Source of the DNA: Oribacterium parvum
GTDB lineage: Bacteria; Bacillota; Clostridia; Lachnospirales; Lachnospiraceae
DNA: 13,554 nucleotides
Assembly: GCA_938022235.1 (NCBI GenBank)
Contig: CALIEL010000315.1
Location: 1 to 13,554 of the forward strand
Direction of reading: 5' to 3'
In this document: one piece after another, positions 1-7,786 of the stretch
How the letters are laid out: each line of letters begins with the position of its first letter
How positions within the stretch are numbered: the first letter of the stretch is position 1
Position numbers and translations under genes: made by a program
Notes under the pieces: generated by a model
The model's database searches: none
What the model saw: the letters and a program-made list of their open reading frames with translations, nothing else
What the model was told of the DNA's origin: nothing

Positions 1-1079
1 ATCGCTTCTTCGAGAAGCTGGAGACGGAAGCAGGGCAGGAAGAAAAGAAGGCTTTTCAGGACTTCTGCGAGAAGAATTCCTTCTGGCTTTCTTCCTATGC
101 CCGTTTTATGGAAGGAAAGCTTCCTTATCCGAAGGAGTTTCATGAAGCCTGCCAGTACTTTTTCCAAAAACAGTGGCTGAGCTTAAAGGACTATGTGAAT
201 AGCCTTGGGATTCAGCTGATTGGAGATATTCCTATCTATGTTTCTCTGGATTCCTCCGATGTGCTGGACAATCCCTCCCTGTTCCAGTTGGAAGAGGGAA
301 GACCGAAGGCGGTGGCAGGTTGTCCGCCCGATGCCTTTGCGGAAAATGGACAGCTTTGGGGAAACCCGCTTTACGATTGGGAAAAGCATAAGGAAACGGG
401 CTATGCCTGGTGGATTTCCAGAATGAAGCACTGTTTTACCCTTTATGATGTGGTAAGAGTAGACCATTTCCGGGGATTTGATGAGTATTATTCCATTCCT
501 TACGGAGATGAAAATGCGAAAAGAGGCCACTGGGAGAAGGGGCCGGGAATGGATTTATTTCATGCCTTAAAGAATGCCTTGGGAGAGCAGGCGGTGATTG
601 CGGAGGACTTGGGCTATGTCACCGAGTCTGTAAAAAAACTGGTGGAAGACAGCGGTTTCCCCGGGATGAAGCTTCTGGAATTTGCCTTTGACTCCAGAGA
701 AAGCGGAGACTATCGTCCCAATACCTGGACGGAAAATACGGTTTGCTATACGGGAACCCATGATAATCAGGTCTTAAAGGACTGGTTCCTGGAAATTGAA
801 GATGCGGATCGACAGATGGCGGCAGACTATGTGGGAAAAACCGTGGAAGAGCTCCTGGCCATGGATTATGTGGACTTTTTCATTAAACTGACTTTAAATT
901 CCAGATCCAACACGGCAATTATTCCTTATCAGGATTATTGCCATAAGGGAAAGGAAGCCAGAGTGAATAAGCCCTCCGTTCTAGGCTGTAACTGGAGCTA
1001 TAGATTCCAAAAGGAAGATTTCACCAGGGAAATGGCGGAGAAGATTCGTGCCTTTTGCGAGGAAAGCAAGAGAATCTAA
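1..1079 (+). CDS. malQ: 4-alpha-glucanotransferase (amylomaltase), 3' part, GH77
   Basis: The enzyme transfers alpha-1,4-glucan segments between maltodextrins in the cytoplasm, releasing glucose. The reading frame is open from base 3, so the gene starts upstream of the window; about 358 C-terminal residues are present of the roughly 500 usual for GH77. The pre-ATG residues (FWLSSYARFM) match the family and show that the ATG at 108 is internal. All three catalytic acids are visible: the nucleophile Asp in RVDHFRGF (near base 462), the acid/base Glu in IAEDLGY (near 603) and the third Asp in GTHDNQ (near 760). The end, with NWSYRF, is normal. It is followed by a 105-base gap, so it is probably the last gene of a glycogen/maltodextrin unit and not part of the sialic-acid operon. 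The assignment is secure; only the N-terminus is missing. Confidence 0.96.
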   Translation, partial: RFFEKLETEAGQEEKKAFQDFCEKNSFWLSSYARFMEGKLPYPKEFHEACQYFFQKQWLSLKDYVNSLGIQLIGDIPIYVSLDSSDVLDNPSLFQLEEGRPKAVAGCPPDAFAENGQLWGNPLYDWEKHKETGYAWWISRMKHCFTLYDVVRVDHFRGFDEYYSIPYGDENAKRGHWEKGPGMDLFHALKNALGEQAVIAEDLGYVTESVKKLVEDSGFPGMKLLEFAFDSRESGDYRPNTWTENTVCYTGTHDNQVLKDWFLEIEDADRQMAADYVGKTVEELLAMDYVDFFIKLTLNSRSNTAIIPYQDYCHKGKEARVNKPSVLGCNWSYRFQKEDFTREMAEKIRAFCEESKRI

Positions 1080-1098
1080 AGCGGTTTTCTGACTATTT

Positions 1099-1116
1099 CT
1101 ATAGCTGAAGCTATGG
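1099..1116 (+). other. Stem-loop after malQ with UGAA tetraloop
   Basis: CTATAGC and GCTATGG flank TGAA, giving a 7-pair stem (two outer pairs include a G-U) with a four-base loop about 20 bases after the malQ stop. No T-tract follows, so it is not a textbook intrinsic terminator. It may protect the malQ transcript end, or mean nothing. No other clear signal was found in the 105-base gap. Confidence 0.3.
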
Positions 1117-1184
1117 CAGCTTGCGTTAGAAGTTATAAAGCAGCATATATCATTCGGAATACAGTATAGAGAAGATAGGGAAAG

Positions 1185-2018
1185 ATGAGAGAAGAAGTAA
1201 ATTGTCCTAAGAATAGAGAAAAGAAAAAGGGGATGGTGGCCTTTGACTTAGACCATACCCTCTTAGACCATAAGAAGGGAGCCATCACGCCCTCCAGCCT
1301 GGAAGCCATTCAGTGCCTAAAGGAAAATGGCTATCTTGTGGTGCTGGCTTCCGGAAGAAATATGTATGACCGCTATTCTTACGACTATTTGAAAGAAATC
1401 GCTCCCCATGCTTTGGTGCAGATGAACGGTACCAAGGTGCTTTTGGATCCCTTGGAGAAGCAGGAAGTTTTAATGCATAGTGTCATGTCCAAAGATTTAC
1501 TGGAACGATTGATTCGCTTCGGAAAGGAGCATCATATTGCTCTTGGAACCGCCATAGAGGATAGGGATTATTTCACGGAAGAGGAACAGGTGGTACAGTA
1601 CGACCTGAATTTTGTTCAGGAAAGCAACAGGAATTTCGCTCCGGTGGAGGAACTTTTAAAAGAAGAGGTTTCTGCTCTGTGTTATTGTGGTGGCGTAGAG
1701 GGGGCAGAGGCTCTCAGGAAGAATTTTCCGGAGTTAAATGTCTTCCCCTTTAGCAGAGACACCGGGGCCGACCTTTTGGAAAAGGGCTATAGCAAGGCTA
1801 TGGGCTTAGAGAAAATCGCCGAGGTTTACAAGATACCCAGAGAAAAGACGCTTGCCTTCGGCGACAGCTTTAATGATGAGGAAATGCTTCTTTGGGCAAA
1901 TCTTGGAGTGGCTGTAGGAAACGCCATTCCTTATATCAAAGAGAAGGCGGATATTGTGGCAAAGCCCATTTGGGAGGACGGTATCTATCTTACGCTAAAG
2001 GACTTAGGGTTGATTTAA
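1185..2018 (+). CDS. Cof-type HAD-IIB family phosphatase
   Basis: This is a predicted cytoplasmic phosphatase of the haloacid dehalogenase superfamily, Cof/IIB subgroup, whose members hydrolyse sugar phosphates, nucleotides or flavin phosphates; the substrate cannot be read from sequence. The four HAD motifs are in order: DLDHTLL (nucleophile Asp21, Asp23), LASGRN (Ser57), the conserved Lys204 in GYSKAMGL, and FGDSFNDEEM (Asp227, Asp231). The region between motifs II and III, about residues 80-195, is the C2-type cap expected for this group. At 277 aa the length is normal. The start at 1185 has AGGG four bases upstream, a weak site. The ATG at 1233 (MVAFDLD) is an alternative that would remove a charged 16-residue leader not typical of the family. 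It stands between malQ and the AlaX-like gene without overlap. The family is secure and the specific function unknown. Confidence 0.9.
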   Translation: MREEVNCPKNREKKKGMVAFDLDHTLLDHKKGAITPSSLEAIQCLKENGYLVVLASGRNMYDRYSYDYLKEIAPHALVQMNGTKVLLDPLEKQEVLMHSVMSKDLLERLIRFGKEHHIALGTAIEDRDYFTEEEQVVQYDLNFVQESNRNFAPVEELLKEEVSALCYCGGVEGAEALRKNFPELNVFPFSRDTGADLLEKGYSKAMGLEKIAEVYKIPREKTLAFGDSFNDEEMLLWANLGVAVGNAIPYIKEKADIVAKPIWEDGIYLTLKDLGLI

Positions 2019-2019
2019 G

Positions 2020-2051
2020 AAGCAAAAGGGAGAGTATCGAACTTTTTGCTT
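2020..2051 (+). other. Possible stem-loop between HAD and AlaX-like genes
   Basis: AAGCAAAAG (2020-2028) can pair with CTTTTTGCTT (2042-2051) with one bulged T, and the loop is 13 bases. The right arm holds a short T run but no T-tract follows, so termination is only possible, not shown. The stretch sits directly after the HAD stop codon. Confidence 0.3.
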
Positions 2052-2088
2052 TCAGCAGGAATAAATAGCTATTCTTAGAATGAGTAAC

Positions 2089-2100
2089 GAGGAAAAAATG
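2089..2100 (+). promoter_or_regulatory. Ribosome binding site deciding the AlaX-like start
   Basis: GAGG at 2089-2092 lies five bases before the ATG at 2098. The upstream in-frame ATG at 2080 has no purine-rich site before it (only TAGCTATTCTTAGA). Translation therefore most likely begins at 2098, and the six residues before it would be untranslated. Confidence 0.65.
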
Positions 2101-3495
2101 ATTAAGGAAGCCTTATATTATCAAAGAGGAATCAGAGGGAAAGAGGCGGAAAAAGAGCTTCGTATTTTGGAAAAGCGGGAGTTTTCCAAAGAGGAGAAAG
2201 AAGAGTTTGTAAAAAAACGGGGAGGAAGCTATTCTTCCCTTTTTTGCTATAGACTTTCGGAGCCCTTCTTCTATCCGGAGGGAGGCGGCCAGCCCTGTGA
2301 CAGAGGAAGCATTGCCGGGGCAGAGCTTCTCTTTGTGGAGGAAAAGGAAGGGGAGCTGTGGCATTATTTAGAAGTGGATTTGCCTGAGGGAGAAAAAGTC
2401 CTTTGTAAGTTTGACGCGGATTTTCGAAGATGGCAGTCGGAAAACCACAGTGCAGAGCATATTTTTTCAGGTCTTGTGACCGGACGTTTTCCCTATAAAA
2501 ACAGCGGTTTTCATATGGAATGTTTCGGGGAAAATCCCCACATGACCGTGGATTTTGACGGAGAATTCAGCGAGAAGGAACTGGAGGAGCTGGAGCAGGG
2601 GGTGAATGCCGTTATCCGAAAAAATCTTCCCATAAGAGAAATTTATCTGGAAGGGGAAGAAGAAAATACGAGTTCAGAAAGAAAAGACGGGAATATTTCA
2701 TTTCGACAAAAGAAAGCTTTAGAGGGGGATATCCGTATTATCGAAATTCCCGAGGTGGATTCCTGTGCCTGTTGCGGAACCCATCTTAGCTTTACCGGAG
2801 AGATTGGGGTATTTACCATTCTTTCCTATGAAAAGCATAGAAAGGGTTGTCGTTTGACCATGCTGGCGGGAGAGCTGGCTTTTCTTGCTTTGGAAAAAAA
2901 GCTAAAGTTCTTATCCGGCTTCGCCCAAAGCCTTAGCAGACCATGGACAGAGATTCCGGAAGCCTTTCAGAGCTTGCAGGAAAGAATCTTTGCCAAGGAA
3001 GAAGAAAAAAGAGGAATTTTAGAGGCGGGGATCAGCCTTTTGGAAGAGAAGATTTTGAAGGAGCTGGAAGAGAAACGGAAAGGAATAGAGGACGGAGAAA
3101 AGCCGGAAAGACCGGAAAGAACTGAGGTAGCCCGGGAAGTGGCGGAAAGGCCGGCCAAAATGTTATTTCTGGGAAGCCCTCTAAAGGATAGATGCTTTTC
3201 CTACTACGGAAAGAATCAATACATCTTCCTCTATCTTTCCGATCTTGGGGTGAAGGACCTGCAAAAAATCTGTGACAGGCTGCGACGCTCTCTTCCCCTT
3301 TCCCTCATTTGCCTTGGGAAAAAGGAAGAAGGCTTTTCTGTGGTGGCAGGAAGCAGAGAAGAGGATATGAGAGCCTTTGGAAAGCTTATGGGAGAAAAAT
3401 TGTCCTTCCGGGGAGGAGGACAGAAGGAGATGATTCAGGGAAGCAGTGTTAAAGGATTTGAAGAGATGAATGCCTTTATTGAAAGAATTTTATAG
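2098..3495 (+). CDS. AlaX-like alanyl-tRNA editing hydrolase with DHHA1 domain
   Basis: This is a stand-alone homologue of the AlaRS editing region, expected to hydrolyse mischarged Ser- or Gly-tRNA(Ala) in the cytoplasm. From the 2098 start it has 465 aa. FFYPEGGGQPCDRG (about residues 57-70) is the family's N-terminal signature. The zinc ligands are visible as HSAEH (His117, His121) and CCGTH (Cys225, His229). The C-terminal GGGQKEMIQGS (about residues 438-448) marks the DHHA1-type domain, placing it with long AlaX proteins. It seems longer than typical members (about 390-400 aa as I recall). The extra length comes from an unusually charged N-terminus (about residues 12-42) and a Glu/Lys/Arg/Pro-rich stretch (about residues 324-354) in the region expected to be the coiled-coil linker. 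There is no overlap with its neighbours and a strong promoter follows it, so it is not part of the nan operon. The family call is firm; the tRNA specificity is inferred. Confidence 0.88.
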   Translation: MIKEALYYQRGIRGKEAEKELRILEKREFSKEEKEEFVKKRGGSYSSLFCYRLSEPFFYPEGGGQPCDRGSIAGAELLFVEEKEGELWHYLEVDLPEGEKVLCKFDADFRRWQSENHSAEHIFSGLVTGRFPYKNSGFHMECFGENPHMTVDFDGEFSEKELEELEQGVNAVIRKNLPIREIYLEGEEENTSSERKDGNISFRQKKALEGDIRIIEIPEVDSCACCGTHLSFTGEIGVFTILSYEKHRKGCRLTMLAGELAFLALEKKLKFLSGFAQSLSRPWTEIPEAFQSLQERIFAKEEEKRGILEAGISLLEEKILKELEEKRKGIEDGEKPERPERTEVAREVAERPAKMLFLGSPLKDRCFSYYGKNQYIFLYLSDLGVKDLQKICDRLRRSLPLSLICLGKKEEGFSVVAGSREEDMRAFGKLMGEKLSFRGGGQKEMIQGSSVKGFEEMNAFIERIL

Positions 3496-3516
3496 AGAAA
3501 GCCAAGTTTTTTCTTG

Positions 3517-3544
3517 TTGAAATTGAAAAATCTAAAACTATACT
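3517..3544 (+). promoter_or_regulatory. SigA-type promoter of the sialic-acid operon
   Basis: TTGAAA (3517-3522) and TATACT (3539-3544) are separated by 16 bases and lie in the gap before nanE. Transcription would begin near 3551, giving a leader of about 70 A-rich bases before the nanE start. GAAAA and TTTTC around 3562-3575 form a small symmetric element just after the start site, which could be an operator; this is speculative. No regulator gene lies in the window. Confidence 0.6.
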
Positions 3545-3619
3545 AAAGAAAGGACAAGAAGGAAAAATACTTTTCTTTAAGAACGAATAAAAAAATTTTT
3601 CAGAAAAAAGGAGTGTTCC

Positions 3620-4324
3620 ATGACAGAGAGAATCAAGGGATTGAAGGGTAAACTCATTGTATCTTGTCAGGCACTGCCGGAGGAGCCATTACATTCCTCC
3701 TTCATCATGGGAAGAATGGCCAGAGCGGCAAAGATGGCAGGGGCAGGAGGTATTCGGGCCAACACCAAAGAAGACATTGCGGAGATTCAGAAGGAAGTGG
3801 AGCTTCCCATTATCGGTATCGTCAAGAGAGATTACGAGGATTCGAAGGTATATATTACTCCCACCATGAAAGAGGTGGATGAACTTATGGAAGTTGGGGT
3901 GGATATTATTGCGATTGATGCCACCATTTCTAAAAGGCCGGGCGGGAAGAGTCTGGCAGAATTTTTCCGGGAAATAAAGGCCAAATACAAGGATCAGGCA
4001 TTTATGGCGGATTGTTCCACAGTGGAAGAAGCCATAGAAGCGGATCGCCTGGGATTTGACTTTATTGGCTCCACTATGGTGGGGTATACAGAGCAGTCTA
4101 AGGGAGATCGGATTGAGGCAGACGATTTCCTGATTCTTCGGAAAATGATTGAGAGCGTAAAGCATCCGGTCATTGCTGAAGGCAACATCAACACTCCGGC
4201 AAAGGCAAAGCGGGTTATGGAGCTTGGAGCCTATGCGGTGGTTGTTGGATCAATTATCACAAGGCCGCAGCTGATTGCGGTACCCTTTGTGGAGGCACTC
4301 AAAGAATGGGAGGAGAAACAATGA
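3620..4324 (+). CDS. nanE: N-acetylmannosamine-6-phosphate 2-epimerase
   Basis: NanE interconverts ManNAc-6-P and GlcNAc-6-P, linking sialic-acid breakdown to amino-sugar metabolism. The 234-aa protein has the normal size and TIM-barrel pattern of the family. The lysine in IGIVKRDY (Lys69) and the glutamate in IAEGNINTP (Glu187) correspond to the catalytic Lys and Glu known from clostridial NanE. GSIITRP (from residue 210) is the phosphate-binding end of the barrel, and GGIRAN (43-48) is also conserved. The start at 3620 has AAGGAG seven bases upstream. It is the first gene of the operon, and its TGA overlaps the next ATG (ATGA at 4321-4324), indicating coupled translation with the binding-protein gene. 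The identity is secure. Confidence 0.95.
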   Translation: MTERIKGLKGKLIVSCQALPEEPLHSSFIMGRMARAAKMAGAGGIRANTKEDIAEIQKEVELPIIGIVKRDYEDSKVYITPTMKEVDELMEVGVDIIAIDATISKRPGGKSLAEFFREIKAKYKDQAFMADCSTVEEAIEADRLGFDFIGSTMVGYTEQSKGDRIEADDFLILRKMIESVKHPVIAEGNINTPAKAKRVMELGAYAVVVGSIITRPQLIAVPFVEALKEWEEKQ

Positions 4325-5700
4325 AGAAAATAATCTTAGCATGGGGAGCAGCGTCGCTGCTTCTGGCAAGTAGCTTGGCAGCTTGCGGACCAAAGGCTAC
4401 GACAGAGACGGAGAAAAAGGCGGAATCCGGAAAGGCAAGTGAGGCCGCTTCCGAGAAGGCTGAGGGAGCTTCCGAGGATGAGGCGTTAAAGGCTGATTTA
4501 AAGCTTTACACCTATCCTATCGGAAAATGGGGCGACAGCGCTTCCGTGGACAGCTTACTGCAGAATTTTAACGCTAAGTATCCGGATATCCATGTTACCG
4601 TAGAGTATTTGGACTACCAGAGCGGTGACGACCAGGTAAATACCGCCATCGAAGGAAATGCGGCACCGGACCTGATTATGGAAGGACCGGAGCGTTTGGT
4701 AGCAAACTGGGGTGCAAAGGGCTTGATGGTAGATTTGGCGGATCTCTTTGAAGATGATGCGGCAAAGGATATTTATCCCAACGTAGTGGAGGCTTGTAAG
4801 TCCTCCGAAGGAAAGTACTATGAGTATCCCCTGGCTATGATTGCACACTGCATGGCTATCAACAAGACTGCTTTCGAGAATGCAGATGCATTACAGTATC
4901 TGGACTTAGATAACCACACCTGGACTACAGAGAATTTCTTCAAGGCTGTGAAGGCTTTGCATGATAAGGGACAGGAAAATGTTGCAGCAGTTTACTGCGG
5001 CGGCCAGGGGGGAGACCAGGGAACCAGAGCTTTGGTAAACAACCTATACGGCGGAAAGTTTACAAACAAGGAGCATACGGAGTATACTGTGGATTCTTCC
5101 GAGAACGCACAGGCTTTAGAAGAGCTGATGAAGGCAGAGGGAATCAACTTCGACCCGGCTTTGGTTGGAGGAGATGAGATTACTCTTTTCAGAAACGGAA
5201 CCTTGGCAATGTCTCTTTTCTGGAACTCTGCTCAGCAGAACAACAAGGACAACGGCGAAGCAGGCAAGACCAACAACGGCGATGAAATTATTCCTATGCT
5301 TTTCCCTGCAAAGGACGGAAAGGCAGAGCTTTGCGGAGGAATCTGGGGCTTCGGAATCTTCGATAACGGCGATGAGAACAAGGTGAAGGCTGCAAAGGCA
5401 TTTATCCGTTTCATGGCGAACGATGCAGAGCAGGCTAAGCTTTCCGTACAGACAACAGGATTCTTCCCGGTACACAAGGATTTAACAGATGTTTATGAGG
5501 GAACGGAGAATGCGGAGACCATGAAGCTCTTCACAGAGAAGTTCATGCCTTCCTTCGGAGACTACTATCAGGTAACTCCGGGCTGGGCAACTGCCAGAAC
5601 TGAGTGGTGGAACATGCTTCAGAGAATCGGTCAGGGAGGAGACGTTAAAACAGAATTAACTACTTTCCAGACCAATGCAAACGCAGCGGCAAAGGCATAA
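4321..5700 (+). CDS. Sugar ABC transporter substrate-binding lipoprotein (sialic acid candidate)
   Basis: This is an extracellular solute-binding protein, family 1 (CUT1 type), anchored to the outer face of the membrane. The signal peptide begins MKKIILAW and ends in the lipobox LAAC, with Cys22 as the lipidated residue. A disordered Lys/Glu/Ala/Ser-rich spacer (about residues 24-58) leads to the binding domain at about KLYTYPIGKWGD. The mature part has the usual length; the whole precursor is 459 aa. The start at 4321 was chosen over the in-frame ATG at 4306 because GGGAGGAG sits just upstream and the signal peptide then starts normally. Codons are strongly biased to AAC, AAG, TTC and GAG, as expected for a highly expressed gene. 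Its position between nanE and the permeases, in an operon with a lyase, points to sialic acid as ligand. That substrate is inferred from context, not read from residues. Confidence 0.9.
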   Translation: MKKIILAWGAASLLLASSLAACGPKATTETEKKAESGKASEAASEKAEGASEDEALKADLKLYTYPIGKWGDSASVDSLLQNFNAKYPDIHVTVEYLDYQSGDDQVNTAIEGNAAPDLIMEGPERLVANWGAKGLMVDLADLFEDDAAKDIYPNVVEACKSSEGKYYEYPLAMIAHCMAINKTAFENADALQYLDLDNHTWTTENFFKAVKALHDKGQENVAAVYCGGQGGDQGTRALVNNLYGGKFTNKEHTEYTVDSSENAQALEELMKAEGINFDPALVGGDEITLFRNGTLAMSLFWNSAQQNNKDNGEAGKTNNGDEIIPMLFPAKDGKAELCGGIWGFGIFDNGDENKVKAAKAFIRFMANDAEQAKLSVQTTGFFPVHKDLTDVYEGTENAETMKLFTEKFMPSFGDYYQVTPGWATARTEWWNMLQRIGQGGDVKTELTTFQTNANAAAKA

Positions 5701-5742
5701 AAGGCATAAATTTGTAGCGCTATCCAGCATGCAAGCTTATAA

Positions 5743-5782
5743 AAATGTTTTAGAATATATTTGATAATCATTCGAAACATTT
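5743..5782 (+). other. AT-rich stem-loop downstream of the binding-protein gene
   Basis: AAATGTTT (5743-5750) pairs perfectly with AAACATTT (5775-5782), and an inner GAA/TTC can extend it. It sits between the stop codon and the stronger hairpin at 5797. It may stabilise the 3' end of the abundant binding-protein message. Function is inferred. Confidence 0.35.
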
Positions 5783-5796
5783 GTGAAGAAGAATAG

Positions 5797-5841
5797 GCTC
5801 CGGAAGGCTCACCCTTTGACGGGAAGCCTCCGGAGCTTTTT
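5797..5841 (+). terminator. Intrinsic terminator or attenuator inside the nan operon
   Basis: GCTCCGGAAGGCT (5797-5809) pairs with AGCCTCCGGAGC (5825-5836) with one bulged A. An inner CCC/GGG closes a six-base loop, and TTTTT follows at 5837-5841. This is the strongest hairpin in the window. It lies 97 bases after the binding-protein stop and 88 bases before the first permease start. No convincing promoter was found after it, so the permease and catabolic genes probably depend on read-through. That would leave the binding protein in excess, a known arrangement for ABC importers. Confidence 0.8.
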
Positions 5842-5928
5842 AATGAAACTCTTGGGGAAAGCAGAAAAAATCCTTTCGCAATGGATTACAGGATTAACGG
5901 ATTCTATCCAAGAGGAAGAGGAGAGAAA

Positions 5929-6834
5929 ATGGACTACGTACAAAGCAATCGAAGCAAAATATTAGCCCAAAGAGAAACTCGCTCTGCCTATTTGTTTTTA
6001 TTGCCAAGCCTTGTGTTCTTCCTGGGCTTCGTGATTTTTCCCATGATTTTGTGCGTCTATACCAGTTTCTTTGATGCCACCATGGGAAAAAATGTGGCAG
6101 ACCAGTTTATCGGTTTAAAAAACTATACAGAGCTTTTCGGAGACAGCATTTTCCAAAAAGCACTGAAAAATACCTTAATCATCGTTTTGGTATCTGTTCC
6201 AACGGTAGCGATTTTTTCCTTATGGGTGGCTTCCGCCATTTATAAGATGAAGGGACCGGTACTTTCCGCCTTCCGCTGTATCTTCTATCTACCTGTAGTA
6301 ACAGGCTCCGTAGCAGTTACCGTGGTATGGAAATGGATGTTCCATAATTACTATGGCTTATTCAACTATGTGGGAACCCATACCGGCGTGTTGGAGAAGA
6401 ATATCAACTGGCTGGGAGATGCCCGTTTTGCCCTGCCCTGTATTATTCTGATTTTATTTACCACCTCCGTGGGACAGCCTATTGTTCTCTATGTTTCTGC
6501 CCTTGGAAATGTGGATGACTCCCTGGTAGAGGCGGCTTCCGTAGACGGTGCCACCGATCTTCAGCTTTTCTGGAAGATTAAATGGCCACAGATTATGCCT
6601 ACCACCCTTTACATTTTGGTCATTACCACCATCAACAGCTTCCAGTGCTTTGCCCTGATTCAGCTCTTGACCTCCGGTGGACCGAACCACAGTACGGATA
6701 CGGTAATGTATTATATCTATTACACAGCCTTTAAGCTTTATCGTTACGGCTACGGCAATGCTATGGGTGTGATTTTGGCGATTATCATTGCCTTACTCTC
6801 TGCATTACAGTTCCAGTTGGCAAAAGAAAAATAG
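5929..6834 (+). CDS. CUT1-family ABC transporter permease 1
   Basis: This is an integral membrane subunit of the sugar importer, of the MalF/UgpA type. The start at 5929 was chosen because AGGAG lies five bases upstream; the in-frame ATG at 5881 has no such site and adds unhydrophobic residues. The product is 301 aa with six predicted membrane segments, the first at about AYLFLLPSLVFFLGFVIF and the last near the C-terminus. The cytoplasmic EAA loop is clear (EAASVDGATDLQLFWKIKWP), with the conserved Gly and the WP in place of the usual LP; this loop docks on the ATPase. It is followed nine bases later by the second permease. The substrate is inferred to be sialic acid from the operon. No ATPase gene is nearby. 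Confidence 0.93.
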   Translation: MDYVQSNRSKILAQRETRSAYLFLLPSLVFFLGFVIFPMILCVYTSFFDATMGKNVADQFIGLKNYTELFGDSIFQKALKNTLIIVLVSVPTVAIFSLWVASAIYKMKGPVLSAFRCIFYLPVVTGSVAVTVVWKWMFHNYYGLFNYVGTHTGVLEKNINWLGDARFALPCIILILFTTSVGQPIVLYVSALGNVDDSLVEAASVDGATDLQLFWKIKWPQIMPTTLYILVITTINSFQCFALIQLLTSGGPNHSTDTVMYYIYYTAFKLYRYGYGNAMGVILAIIIALLSALQFQLAKEK

Positions 6835-6843
6835 GAGGAATTT

Positions 6844-7764
6844 ATGCATAAGACAAAAAATCTTTATAGCTTACTTAGCCTGTTCCTGCTGATTCTCCTG
6901 GCCTTTTTCTTTCTTTTTCCCTTATACTGGATAATTACAGGATCTTTTAAAACCGCCCAGTCCATCAACGGCACAAGCCCGGACTGGTTTCCAAAAGAGT
7001 GGGTACTATTGAATTACCAAAAGCTCTTTTCCCGTCAGCCCACCGCCCTCTTTACCTTGAGTATACCCTTTAGCGGAGCCTTCTCCGGAACAGGGAAGGA
7101 TATTGTGCTGATGACAGGCCCGAAGGTGCCGGGAGCGGTACGTTGGCTTTTAAACACGGTGTTCATGTCCTTATCCGCTATGATTTTAACCTGTGTAACC
7201 GCCTCCATGGCAGGCTACGCCTTGGCGAAAAAGCGTTTTAGAGGAAGAACTCTTTTGTTCACCCTGATTGTATGTGCTATGGCTCTTCCCAAGCAGGTTA
7301 TTTTGATTCCTTTGATTCGGGAAATGTCCTTTTTGAAGCTTTACAACAGCCTTTTGGCAGTCATCTTCCCCACCGTGGGATGGCCCTTCGGCGTGTTCTT
7401 GATGAAGCAGTTCTCCGAGGGGGTACCCGGGGAAATGCTGGAAGCCTCCCGCATTGACGGAGCCTCTGAAGCCAGAATCTTTAGCCAGATTGTACTGCCC
7501 ATGATTAAACCGGGAATCGGTGCCTTGGCAATCTTTACTTTTATCAACAGCTGGAACGACTACTTCATGCAGTTGATTATGTTAAGCAGTACAGAGAACT
7601 TAACCATTTCTTTGGGAATCGCCAAGTTACAGGCGGAAAATGCCACAGACTTCGGTATCATCATGGCAGGAGCTGCGGTGGCGGCAATCCCGATTTTAAT
7701 CGTATTCTTAATGTTCCAAAGATATTTTACCCAGGGTATTGCCATGGGAGCCGTTAAGGGATAA
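6844..7764 (+). CDS. CUT1-family ABC transporter permease 2
   Basis: This is the second membrane subunit of the importer (MalG/UgpE type). AGGAGG-like bases lie just before the ATG at 6844. The 306-aa protein starts with a strong membrane segment (LLSLFLLILLAFFFLFPLYW). The EAA motif is EASRIDGASEARIFSQIVLP, canonical, with LP at its end. The first external loop (about residues 38-95) contains a long stretch with FSGAFSGTGKDIVL before the second helix. It ends 22 bases before the lyase gene, in the same operon. The two permeases would form a heterodimer served by an ATPase encoded elsewhere, probably a shared MsmK-like subunit (inference). Confidence 0.93.
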   Translation: MHKTKNLYSLLSLFLLILLAFFFLFPLYWIITGSFKTAQSINGTSPDWFPKEWVLLNYQKLFSRQPTALFTLSIPFSGAFSGTGKDIVLMTGPKVPGAVRWLLNTVFMSLSAMILTCVTASMAGYALAKKRFRGRTLLFTLIVCAMALPKQVILIPLIREMSFLKLYNSLLAVIFPTVGWPFGVFLMKQFSEGVPGEMLEASRIDGASEARIFSQIVLPMIKPGIGALAIFTFINSWNDYFMQLIMLSSTENLTISLGIAKLQAENATDFGIIMAGAAVAAIPILIVFLMFQRYFTQGIAMGAVKG

Positions 7765-7786
7765 AAATGTATTTAAAGGAGAAAAA

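Noticed and set aside
3689..4165. 158-codon open frame on the minus strand
   Set aside because: It lies entirely antisense to nanE, which has clear catalytic motifs; the translated product has no recognisable pattern and no ribosome site.
5881..5928. N-terminal extension of permease 1
   Set aside because: The ATG at 5881 has no ribosome site, while AGGAG is well placed before 5929 and the extension contains that site.
5783..5965. Small frame (60 codons) between binding-protein and permease genes
   Set aside because: It runs through the terminator hairpin and into the permease gene in another frame, with no good ribosome site.
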